A stretch of 64,000 bases of DNA from Tenodera sinensis (Eukaryota > Arthropoda > Insecta > Mantodea > Mantidae), in the NCBI GenBank assembly GCA_030765045.1, contig CM060964.1:273663388-273727387 (forward strand). Reading direction: 5' to 3'. A program made the translations under genes and the position numbers. Positions 1-9,300 of this stretch are shown one piece after another. How positions within the stretch are numbered: position 1 is the stretch's first letter; every line of letters begins with the position of its first letter. The notes beneath the pieces were generated by a model. That model had not been told where the DNA came from. It made no database searches and saw only the letters and a list, made by a program, of their open reading frames with translations.

Positions 1-1155
1 AGACTTTTCCAAAAATGTTGCTATTCCATTAACAGTCATGAAGAATATCCTGCATTCTCGAATGTGTGAAACCGCCTGTGACAGAACTAGATTTAATCAA
101 TGGGCGAAACAGTGCACAAATAGAGCTTGGGGAAATGATCCTCATACTTTTGCCTGAAGGCCATAACAGCCGCACCATCATATGTCTGAGCAACTAGCTT
201 TTCCCCAGAGTCAAATTCACCCATGAGTTCCTTTACAGTTGTGTATAATGCACCAGCTGACCGATCATCTGAAATAGTTATAAAGCGGAGAAATCTTTCT
301 TGAACGTCGCCGTCAGGTACAACGAATCTCATTACTGCAGAAAGTTGGGATAAATTTGCAACATCTGTACTTTCATCCAAACTAATGCCAATAAAACTGG
401 TCTCTTTGATTTCTCTCTTTATTTCCATTATTAGAACATTACTTATTGACTCAATTAAGTCGTTCTAGATCAGATTTGATAGCCCAGTAAACACTGTCCC
501 CTGCTCCATGAAAGTTCTTAACTTGTCGTCATACAGACAAAGCAGGTTTACAAGTTCTACATAATTCCCCTTGCTGCTGGATTCTGATTATTCGTCGTGA
601 CCCCTAAATGCTAATTCCTGTTTCCCCAAAAAACAAACAATGTCAATTAGGTGTTTCATTACTTCTCTATTTTTTCTTACTAGTTCGTTGTGCTGATTTT
701 CCCTCACTTTCTTGTGAGTATCCAGTAAATGGTCAATTCTGGATTTGCCGAATATTTCCAGTAGAATGATCGTTTGGAGATGAGTGCCAGTCAAACTGTG
801 TTTCTTAATTGCTTTATGGATGTTCCCCATGTCACTGAACCCGCTACTATACCATACATTTTTTGTTAGTAAACAGGAGACAACACCAACAATAAAGCTT
901 TTGTTTGTACTGACAACCAGTAAGCCATTCATTAGTAATATATAGCTGTGAACTGAATTTTCTTACACAGCTTTTCATTGGAGCAGCAAAGTTTAGGTCA
1001 GGCATTGGTCTTCCTTCCTGCACAACTTTAATCTTTTCTTCATAATTTCTAGAAGAAAAGCATCGTGAGATAATATTGCACACAATGCAACCATCCGCGT
1101 CTGCAGTTCTGCTCTCCAAAGAAAGCGAAGATTCCATGTTTTGTACCCTCTCCAA
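1..1155 (-). pseudogene. hAT-like (ZMYM1/DUF4371-type) transposase remnant, cut by window edge
   Basis: Three reading-frame blocks on the minus strand are collinear parts of one protein. The first, 1155 to about 850, carries a TTF-like zinc-finger segment (YCWCCLLF). The second, 932-588, continues it in another frame (SGFSDMGNIHKAIKKH, then a long helical region ending LAFRGHDE). The third, about 588 to 93, has ESSSKGNYVELVNLL and then IGISLDESTDVANLSQL, the block that precedes the catalytic core in transposases annotated as zinc finger MYM-type protein 1-like. Breaks are visible: a frame change near 850-930, a stop codon at 465-467, and a further frame change near 93-110, after which homology-like sequence (ECRIFF) continues to base 1. 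The hAT family moves DNA by cut-and-paste; this copy cannot be functional. The C-terminal dimerisation domain lies outside the window or is lost. Family assignment is from remembered motifs. Confidence 0.75.
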
Positions 1156-2720
1156 GCTGCAAGCACTAGTGTACGCAGCGTTTGAAACTGCTTACCTTGC
1201 TCTAGCACGGCACGTGGTAAACCATCTGAAAATCTATCATAAATCAACTGTTAATAAGATATCAGTCATATCGCACATGTCATCGAATAATAAAGCTAAA
1301 CTCACTGCAAAAAGTCACTCGTTACTTGTGTATTCGCTTGAAGTACACTTATTAAACTGCAACAATGCTGGAAGGTCATTCGCCTAGTCCCGCACTGAAC
1401 ACATGTGCTTCTCTGGAGCCGATGCCGCGATGGGGCCCGAGCTGACCCGAAAACCTACGGAAACGAATCCTCACGGACATCGTACCCTGTTGCACGCATG
1501 ATTGCACGTATTGAGAGCGTATCGTTGTACATAAAACGGAAATCTTAGTTTAGGTCAACTGCAGTAGCAAAGCTCTTAACACAAAATCAGAACGCACTGC
1601 TAGATAATGTAATATAAATAATTTTGTATCATTGTACAGGGTAAGCACTGCTTACCTTGCGTACATGGACCACACGCCACTGCTGAATTACAATTATTAG
1701 GGATGAATGGAAGGATTTATTATAAACCCTCTAGATTATTGTATAATAATTGCATAAAGAACAGAGGAGATAAATGAGATTAATTCGTCACTGGAGTTTA
1801 GAAAGCTAACCGTGCAACGCAGAGTAAGCCAGCTAGTAATAAAATACTAGTGATAAATATAGAAAAACATGAACGGTAAACCATAATATAATTTATTATT
1901 TCTGAATATTAAATCTGTGGATTTTCTCTCCTTCAATCTGGCTGCTAGTGCTTTCAAGTAGAGAAAAAAGAGAAAGCGATATTACGGTTTTTGTTGATAA
2001 AGATTTTTTTTTAAAATATTAAAATTAACCTCCTCAAAGGGACTTATTTCGGTAAGTACAGGGTTGGCGCTCCCGGTGTCCTGAGCCACCGGCCCTTCAG
2101 ATTACGGGGGTTGGGTTAGGGTTAACAGTCCTGACCATAAAACAAAGTCATTGCTAAACCTTTGAAGGACAGGCCGCGCCGGTAGACCCCTTCGGAACCG
2201 TCAAGAGGTTAGATCTGGCATAGAGATAGTCGGAGCTAGTGTCGTCTCCACTACAGCAATGGATAATATTACTGATTTTGTATTGTAATCTCTAAAGCGA
2301 GCTATATGGTATAACTTGTCAGAAAAGTGTGACACTCTCCGTTGCCTAATCATGCGCTCAGTCACACCAGAACGGACACTCTTGCCTCTGGACAAAATCG
2401 CTTGCCCAGTACCGAACTGTGATCGGCAACGCAATTAATTTTTATTGAAACAGACTAAGGATGATCCACAGCCCCTTCGATTGTTACAGGTACAGCAATT
2501 TGGAACCCGTGAAGCTATTACTGAACCACATGCTACCCTGAATGTATGCCGAGTTGTTGCGACTTTCTCTGCCTTAGGTGGCCTCTCTGAAGAGGAAGTT
2601 TCGTCTATCCTTTTAGCTAAGGAGTCAATGCTGTTAAGCAGCTCTTGGGGCAGCGTTCTAGCTATCTTAAAGCTGGATATGGCATACTGCATAGGTATTC
2701 GGTAATACATTCCCCAATCC
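1156..2720. other. No recognisable gene; unassigned sequence
   Basis: About 1.5 kb that I cannot assign. 1,390-2,040 is AT-rich and featureless. 2,040-2,440 is more GC-rich and includes a short G-rich stretch at 2,106-2,121. An 86-codon frame at 2,445-2,705 (+) has residues such as GGLSEEEVSSILLAKES but matches nothing I know, and an overlapping minus frame covers the same bases. I see no promoter, RNA gene or transposon end. Confidence 0.4.
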
Positions 2721-2727
2721 CTTACTT

Positions 2728-3317
2728 TTTTATTTATTTATTTATTTTTTTATTCAAGTGGAGAAAGAATCCATTTACGGAGCCCCATGCGCTGTGATGG
2801 CACAAAGGGGGACTGTGGACTTCACCCGACGACGACGACGACGACGACGACGACAAGGAGCTGTTGGCAGGCTGAGTTCAGCCCGATGGATTTTGCTGCG
2901 TACCTAGGGTTTAACCGCAGGTAGGAAAATATCTTGGGATGGGTATATAAGGGTGGCGTTTTTAGGTTGTTATATAAAAGGAAGCTGTTGTGTCCCTTAA
3001 CAAATGACTCACAGGATGCAGCAGTGTCTGCATTCTGATGGAAGAAGAAAAGAGTTTTATAATGAATTCTTTTAAAAATTGTTTGAGGTTTTAATTTAGA
3101 ATTTTGATAGGGGTTAATTTTTGAGCCGAACAATTCTTTGTTGGAACTATACTGGAGATCAGCTTTTGCTGCTGGTGGATTGTCTCCTTAGTTATGGGGC
3201 GTGCCCGCAAGCCATGCGGGGAATCCTGTACGACCTAAAGCGGCGTGTTGTGGGGTCATAGTCCCCAAGAGACCTAACCAGGGTGCTTTGATGGGTTGGT
3301 ATGGGCTTCACCTTTTC
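2728..3317 (-). repeat. Truncated non-LTR element 3' end (first copy)
   Basis: Read on the minus strand, this segment ends in a (TAAA)-type tail at about 2,728-2,752. The roughly 70 bp before it (2,755-2,825, including CCATTTACGGAGCCCCATGC) is almost identical to 3,338-3,405. Two copies of one 3' end, each followed by an A-rich tail, is what successive target-primed insertions of a non-LTR family leave. The body (2,856-3,317) holds no recognisable coding sequence. Confidence 0.5.
2828..2854. repeat. (GAC)9 microsatellite
   Basis: Nine uninterrupted GAC units lie just inside the first non-LTR 3' end. Confidence 0.9.
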
Positions 3318-4866
3318 TTTTCTTTTTTTTTAAAGTGGAGGAAAAATCCATTTACGGAGCCCCATGCGCTGGGATGGCACAGAGGGGGACTGTGGGCCTC
3401 ACCTGAAGGTACTACCCACTAAAAAACCTCCACCGGTGAGAATTAAGGGAGGAAAGGTAAGGCAGTACCGCTGTTGCACCTGCGGATTCATGGAGCGGGT
3501 TTATTGACTTGGCCACAAGGGCCGAAGCCAGGAGAGATAGAGCCAGGACGTAAACATGGCCGAGGCCCTGCGTACGCCCTTGGGAAGTCAAGAGTGATAG
3601 TAAGGGAGAATTAGGTGCAGGAAGTTGAAGGAATTGGGTGGTGATTCTTAATACCGCCGACGTCCACGGGTGGGTTGCGTCGGAGGTGCTGCAGTGGCCC
3701 CATTAGGCGCGGCGTCTGTTGAATATCGCTCCTCCAGCATCGTCTGAAGAGCTGAAACCTCTTCCTTGACGAGCCTTCGGAGCGATAGGACTAATTCGTT
3801 GAGCTTTGACTCCAGGGTCCTCTGGTTAGCACCAGCCTCGAGCCTGGTAGGCATCAGAGCCTCCGTGCGCAAGTTGTAGTATTCCATGGTGTCCCTGAAG
3901 TCGTTGAAGTTCTGTTTGGCGTTGTCGAGTTTTGTGTGTAGATTGGCGATCTCTGCTTGGAGGTCTTCCAGCTTCTGGAGGATCACCGTAACAGAGGTTG
4001 TGGAGAACTCCGGCGTGGCGTCGGCTGTCTTGCTCTGGTCACCACTGTCTGGTGGCAGGCTGGCCCGGCGCTGACCGGTGGTGACCGCGGCTTTCGGCTG
4101 CGACGGTGTTGGTTGCTTCCTAGACGGGCAGCAAGCTTACCCGGTGTAATGATCCTGCCCCCAACAGGAAGCGCAGAAGCGGCGGCGTCGTGTGAGGTCG
4201 TGCTGGGTGCAGGAAGCCGTTGTGTTGGGTGCCCCGCAGTAGTGGCACCGGGAAGGTGCAGTGCATCCAGCTTCCTTGTGGCCGTAGAGGCAACAGCGTC
4301 GGCAGGGTGGAGTGAAGTCGGCCCGGCTCGGTTCGATCCGTAGGGACTCCCCGAGTAGTTCCAGGCCGGCGCCGATTGCTTGGTCATAGTGCTCCTTTTC
4401 TGTGAAGAAAAGGCGCACAAGTGGAGTTGGGCCTCTCTTGGACAGGATGCGAGTGGCCCTCGAAATTGAAGGCCACAATTTCGCAGCATAGCCCCGGAGA
4501 AGCTGCGTCGGTAGGTGGTGCGGGACGCCCACTAACACGGCACTGTAAGTGCCGCGGCGCAGTGTGCGCGATCCCGGTGAAGCTGTGGTTTTGTCGGCGG
4601 AGGTCTGTGGTGTCTCTTCCGGTATCGTCTGGCTGGACTGGCCGGCCGAGGCGGTGTTGTCAGGTCCATGCGCATGACTGGACTGGCCAGGCGAAGCGGT
4701 GTGGCGAGGCTCGTCGTCTGCGGCTGCAGTTGGCGAAACCGGCGTAGTTCTGGTTTTCCTATGGCGTTTTCCCATTTTCGGCAGATGTTGCCAGCTGGAA
4801 CTCTCGAGGCGAAGTGGCCCGGAGGTACTACTCCACTATATATATTATTAAAAAAAAAAAAAAAAA
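3318..4866 (-). mobile_element. Non-LTR element carrying only ORF1 (half-LINE-like)
   Basis: On the minus strand a 376-codon ORF1-like frame (4,775-3,648) is followed not by a reverse transcriptase but directly by about 300 bp of apparent 3' UTR and an A-rich tail (T-rich on the plus strand, 3,318-3,336). The last 70 bp is shared with the separate copy at 2,755-2,825. A motif of the form GTACTACYCCACTA...CCTCC occurs both in the 3' region (3,408-3,432) and beyond the 5' end (4,825-4,870), where it includes an 18-nt A run. Families that keep ORF1 but lack ORF2 (HAL1-like) rely on another element's enzyme. An internal deletion of a full LINE is the alternative. Confidence 0.5.
3648..4775 (-). 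pseudogene. Non-LTR retrotransposon ORF1 (Gag-like, zinc knuckles), one stop codon
   Basis: This minus-strand frame runs 376 codons from an ATG at 4,775 to a stop at 3,648-3,650 with a single internal TAA (4,137-4,139, codon 213). Order along the protein: a Ser/Thr/Pro/Gln-rich N-terminus (residues about 1-70), a folded region typical of ORF1 proteins (about 72-155, GTYSAVLVGVPHHLPTQLL), then Cys/His knuckles CRRCCLYGHKEAGC (CX2CX4HX4C), CHYCGAPNTTASC and CASCWGQDHYTG, the last interrupted by the stop. A charged coiled-coil segment follows (codons about 265-350, VILQKLEDLQAEIANLHTKL). Jockey/I-type ORF1 proteins bind element RNA and carry such knuckles before the RT-encoding ORF2. No ORF2 follows. 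The GC content is well above the flanks, as expected for a transposed coding unit. Confidence 0.7.
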
Positions 4867-5109
4867 ACCTCCAACATGTAATCAGCAGCCTTTATTCTCG
4901 GTGTGGAACAACTCGGCACGATAGTTCTCCTTGCACCTCAATTACCAAATGTGTAACCAAGGTGTAAATACCAGATTGGATATTTAATACCGCGACCCAA
5001 AATTCCACCTTAGTTCTTAAAACAATAGTACAAATGAAAATAGATAGTAATAGCGAATGGGCTGCCATCTATCCACAGATAATGAAAACGGGTAGATTGG
5101 ACGGCATCC

Positions 5110-5206
5110 TGATACGTAGAAGTAGAGGTCCAGTTGCTTTGTACTAAGGCCTCTGTGCACACGTGTCTAAGCCGTCATCTGCCCGTCATGTATAGAAGCA
5201 GATGTA
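5110..5206 (+). repeat. Dispersed single copy of the 76-bp satellite unit
   Basis: About 1.25 units matching the large array at 9.3-15.4 kb. They contain ACTAAGGCCTCTGTG, CACACGTGTC, GTCATCTGCCCGTCATG and AGAAGCAGATGTA in the same order and spacing as the satellite consensus. It lies 4 kb from the array and has several private substitutions. Confidence 0.8.
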
Positions 5207-5715
5207 CACCCGTGAAAAAAAAAGCCATGCCTGAAACGCCAAATTCGTCTAAGTCCTACACGGCACAGTGCGTTGTTTGCACCATCCGCGATACAGTTGT
5301 GTAGCGGCAGCCACAAGTTGTAGCAAATTCCAAATCTTAATATTACTAACCCATATGATCAATCAAGGCACTATGCTATGAAATACTTGAACGAATTTGG
5401 CGTCCACACGTGACTCTTTTTTGCCCACGGCGTACAATTGTCTGCATTCTGATTTTTAAAAGAAGATACATGACAGATGTCATATAAGGGGGTAAAGGGT
5501 AAGGGGGAAGGCTGTTGCTATAGACACGTAAACAAAGGTTGTGACATTGGTTACACTGATGCATCATGTGCTTCTCAGATCAGCTATCCTTATTTTTTGC
5601 GAGAAACCGGCCGTGCTTTGGCGTTCAGTTGCGATGTATGTAGTCAGACTACCCTGTTAAAATACGCAGTCGTGGAAGCAAGAGTTGGTGGAGGTAAACC
5701 CGTGCATCTAGTTTA
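5207..5715. other. No recognisable gene
   Basis: Short frames on both strands (for example 5,477-5,716 +) show no family motif. The segment ends at the hAT fragment. Confidence 0.4.
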
Positions 5716-5931
5716 ATGGTAGCCTTTGGCTCCACTTATATCTGCGAACAAACATTTTCAAAAATGAACTACATTAAAAGAGAGTATCGTAGCAAGATAA
5801 GTGAAAATCACTTTGCTTATCTTTTGAGACTGCGCACTTCATCTTTTGCATCACATATTGAAGACCTTCTGAAACGTAAATCGTGCCAAAAAAAAGTATC
5901 CTCAGAAACATCGTGGATTAATCAGGAGTAG
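5716..5931 (+). pseudogene. hAT transposase C-terminal (hATC) fragment
   Basis: A 71-codon frame begins FGSTYICEQTFSKMNYIK and continues KREYRSKISENHFAYLLRL before ending at a natural-looking stop. This is the C-terminal dimerisation block of hAT-type transposases and of domesticated relatives annotated as GTF2IRD2-like or EPM2AIP1-like proteins. Nothing upstream in the frame looks like the catalytic core, so this is a 5'-truncated fragment. It has the opposite orientation to the hAT remnant at 1-1,155 and need not derive from the same copy. Confidence 0.65.
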
Positions 5932-6177
5932 AATATGAATGTGTACGCCTTTGATTTCCTGTACGTAAGAATGTGCCGCCACTAGAACTCGGTAACCACG
6001 GATAAATGCGTCATTCTGTCCCAGCGGGTGGAAGGGGGTGATTTCAACTTCCCCTAACTTCCTGCAATTGAGCGCCTCGGACTATTTATTTTAAGTATAC
6101 TTATTCCATACACGACATTCGGTGGAGTTAATATGATAGTTATTATGATGCTTCCTTAACGGTTTGTTCTACCGAAC

Positions 6178-6654
6178 ACAACGAGGAGGCGGATGCAGCT
6201 GCTAAGTATGCATGTCGCTTGCCGGGATTATGAACACGCACATTGCCTTATACAGATGTGCGGCGATACTTTTGTCGGCACTTATTAACTGTATGGCAGC
6301 ATTCATGGGAAGCGCTGGCTGGCACTCAATTGCGGACAGTTAAGGACGGCGTTCAACCCTGGCTGACCTCCTGCAAGGATTCCAGGCGGGCTGAAGTTAT
6401 TCTAACCCGCCTGAGGATAGGGCACACACGAGCCACACATGGCTACCTTTTGCGTGGTGATCCGGCGCTAGTCTGTCCTACACGTGACATCCAACTGTCT
6501 GTTGTACATGTTACTCGATTGTCCGCAATACGCTCGTGAGCGCCAGTCTATTGGTTTGGGGTCTACACTAGCCTCTATTCTAAGCGACGACCCGGAATCT
6601 GTAGCTAACACTCTACAGTTCGTCGCCGATATTGGCTTTGATAAACAGACCTGA
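6178..6654 (+). pseudogene. I/jockey-like LINE ORF2, RNase H end and C-terminus
   Basis: The frame opens with NEEADAAAKYACRLPG, the last RNase H block (the GNEEAD motif) of I/LOA-type LINEs. After a stop near 6,230 it continues YTDVRRYFCRHLLTVWQ, then SRRAEVILTRLRIGHTRAT and HGYLLRGDPALVCP, the C-terminal domain normally followed by a Cys/His cluster. The cluster is damaged, and a frame change near 6,512 leads to DCPQYARERQSIGLG and SDDPESVANTLQFVADIGF, ending at TGA 6,652-6,654. ORF2 of such elements reverse-transcribes at a nick in target DNA. The reverse transcriptase and endonuclease are absent, so this is a 5'-truncated dead insertion, the usual fate of LINE copies. Confidence 0.75.
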
Positions 6655-6925
6655 CATGTGATTTTAGCCTTTTACGATATTTTTTACATGTTTTAATGTC
6701 TTGAATTTTTAAAACTCACTTATTTTTCGTTTCAATTTTTTGTGGTTTTAGATTTTAGAAGTTTTATGGTATTTTAGGCCTTTTATATTCACATTTTACT
6801 GTGTTAGTTTAGTATTTTACCCATCTCTTAATTTTAATTTTAACTGATTGTGTTTTAAACTTTTTGTCTATGGGCCCAAATGACCTCGTTGTCGACGGGC
6901 CGTTAAACCCCACACACTCACTCTA
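6655..6925 (+). repeat. LINE 3' UTR with terminal hairpin and CACT-type tail
   Basis: This follows the ORF2 stop directly. It ends in a block (6,870-6,910) whose GGGCCC and GGGCC segments can pair as a stem, then TTAAACCC and a short CACACACTCACTC tail. The same block recurs at 47,810, 56,253 and 57,081, which marks it as the conserved 3' end of the family and a likely reverse-transcriptase recognition site. Confidence 0.7.
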
Positions 6926-7089
6926 CCGAACAGCAATATGCTACACAGGAAAGCACGTGGTGCGTAAAATGGTGCGCAAACACATCAGGTATGCACAGTT
7001 CTCTCTCGATGAATCGTACCACGCTTGACAATGGCAGAGTGTGCACACAAAGGCATAGGCACTAGGAAGTCACTCCTTGCAGTAGTCAA

Positions 7090-7960
7090 GTAGGAGGGCT
7101 TTTCTGCTGGTGAAGCTGCGGCTTTAGATGCAGTCTTTGCATTTACGGTTCAGAGGTGGGTGAGATTATCCAGGGAGGGGTTGAACACCGTCGTCCTGGT
7201 TCAGGAAGAAGATGTGTATCGACTCCCGAAATGGATGCAGCTTTAATTGTAGAAGCAGAGAGGAACCGTTTCCAAACTGCTGCTGAAACGAAGGCAAATT
7301 CGGATTTCCCTGGATCAGTTCGAACAACTCTGCAACGTGACGCAGGACTTCTTTTGCGAACGGCAGCTAAAAACATCTGACAGACGATCACAGATTTTTT
7401 CGCCTTGCGTTCGCAAAGGAAAATGCCAACCGCTAATGGAATAACGTGATATCCTCAGACGAGGATGTAAGGGAAAGGTGATAGTCTATTGTTCAAAGGG
7501 GTCCCTATACGATGCAAAATGCGTAGCTTCACAGCTTCATCATGGTCGCTGCATCTGTATCGTGTTGGGGCTGGATATCCAGGGACAGTCTAGGGGTTGT
7601 GGCAGCTTGACAATACACTGAACAGTGTTCAGTACACAATAATACTTGAGAATACCTTGGTTCCCTCTGTGAGGATAGAATATCGAAAGGTTTCAAATTT
7701 GTTCTCAGAGAGGCAGGATATCAGAGTGGTAGACTGGCCTCTGTTCACCGGATTTGACCCCTATTGAGAATAGGTGGGCTGAGGTGAAACACGAGCTGTG
7801 CTGCAATTTCCCTTTAGCTGGACGAAGGACAAAATATGGCCTCTGGGCACAAATTCAAGAAGCCTGGGGCATTGTAGCTTCTCGTCCACATTACTACAGG
7901 CATGTACTTTTGTCTATGCTCCGACGGTTGAGAGCAGTTTATGTGCTGAGGTTCATACAC
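7090..7960 (+). pseudogene. Tc1-like transposase remnant
   Basis: N-terminal helix-turn-helix sequence is seen at about 7,090-7,180 (GFSAGEAAA, TVQRWVRLSREG). After a frame change it continues as HRRPGSGRRCVSTPEMDAAL and FPGSVRTTLQRDAGLL (7,180-7,380). The middle is badly decayed (ASVSCWGWISRD near 7,545). The last catalytic block is clear at 7,754-7,930: TPIENRWAEVKHEL, then WAQIQEAW and YYRHVLLSMLRRLRAV. These are the DNA-binding and third-aspartate/glutamate regions of Tc1-family cut-and-paste transposases. Multiple frameshifts and stops exclude activity. I did not find convincing terminal inverted repeats. Confidence 0.7.
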
Positions 7961-8185
7961 CCGACATTAATTGTTTATTTTTTGTGTTTTTGTTTTAGAA
8001 GATGATAGTGTATTTACATATATTTTTATTTATTTAACCAAGTATTGGTAGAATAATTGTTTTTGTGTGCACAGATAAGCCCATAACTTCAAAGTTATAT
8101 TAATGTTATATGAAGTGATCTATATTAATGCAATATTATGCCCTACATATCCAGTCATAATATCAAGAAACAAACAAAATGATAA

Positions 8186-8256
8186 GCCACGCGGGATTTG
8201 AACTTAGGAGCTTAAGAGTGCAAGCAATGCCTTCTTAACCTCTCGGCCACCGTAAC
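8186..8256 (-). repeat. tRNA-like sequence (Ser/Leu-type), SINE head or tRNA pseudogene
   Basis: The minus strand reads GGTGGCCGAGAGGTTAAG (A-box region like tRNA-Ser/Leu) and about 40 bases later AGTTCAAATCCCGC (B-box). The anticodon arm and long variable arm do not fold convincingly, so this is probably a SINE promoter region or pseudogene. Confidence 0.5.
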
Positions 8257-8757
8257 GTTATTCTGTGTTTACTTTTCAGTACTTACAAGTTAACCATTGC
8301 GCTATCAGTCGCGGACCATTATACACTTCTTTCGTGTGCGTTTTGAACACAGATTTTACGAAGATACACGAAACTCTACGATAGACACGTAGAATCTGGA
8401 GAAAGGACCGTTTTTTTTTTTTTGTTGTGTGTGTGTTCATGGGTGTACATATGGACAGATTATTCCTTTCAACCGAGAGAGGAAACAAACTGCACGTGCT
8501 CTTAAAATAAGTAGATGACTGTTTCTGGAATCTCTAAGGAAAGTCACCTACACCAGGCCCATCGCAAATTGCAACTTCTGAGAAAGGGAGGCCAAGAGCA
8601 TCTCCAGCTAGGCAACTGGGCAGTTTTCATCAGTTGCCTTACGAAGGCACATCTATAGCACGAAAGGAGCATCCTACCACACGTAAACTTCTTTCTTCTG
8701 TTAAAGAAGCAGAGCTTTTTGAGCAAAATCCTCCACGATCTAGGACTTACGTTAAAA

Positions 8758-8796
8758 ATGATAATGATAATAATAATAATGATAATGATAATAATA
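8758..8796. repeat. (ATA/ATG)n microsatellite
   Basis: An imperfect run of ATA/ATG triplets. Confidence 0.85.
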
Positions 8797-8800
8797 CCTA

Positions 8801-9300
8801 CCAACAACAATAACATAAAACTGATATTTAAAAGGTCAGATATTGTAGCCCTAAGGGCTCTGTTTTTAACAGAAATGCAGTAACTTAATATGTGATTGGA
8901 TGAAACTTGTGCAAACGCCGGCCACACCTTTACAAAGGACTGGACTGACGGTACGCTTGAAAGTACCATAAGAATCCCTAGAGTGAGAGAGATTCAAGTG
9001 TAAATTAGGTACTCAAAATCACAGTTGTGAAGACACAAACACACAGTGAATTCGTATTGACAACACATTACCTTTTTCGTATTAACAACAACATACTTTT
9101 GTATTGATGGTAGGCTTATACAGATTACATTTGCATGTTTTCGCTGCCGTGAGATAAACCCCAGTGCTGATTTGTTTTGAGATTGAGGATTAAAGCGAGG
9201 GGATATGCGTAAATTTGTTATCTACTTCTTGACAACACCGCAGCTCTCCACGTGGAGAACCTGACGGCTGCTATGTATCCTCTTTTAATATCAGATTGCA
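8801..9300. other. Unassigned sequence before the satellite
   Basis: No gene or repeat family recognised. The satellite begins abruptly near 9,301. Confidence 0.4.

Noticed and set aside
2106..2121. Telomere-like GGGTTGGGTTAGGGTTA
   Set aside because: Fewer than three degenerate units, of a non-insect type, and no array. Likely chance.
2445..2705. 86-codon plus frame as a host gene
   Set aside because: No known motif, a comparable frame on the other strand, and surrounded by repeats.
8544..8969. 141-codon minus frame
   Set aside because: It runs through an ATA/ATG microsatellite (poly-Ile) and has no domain features.
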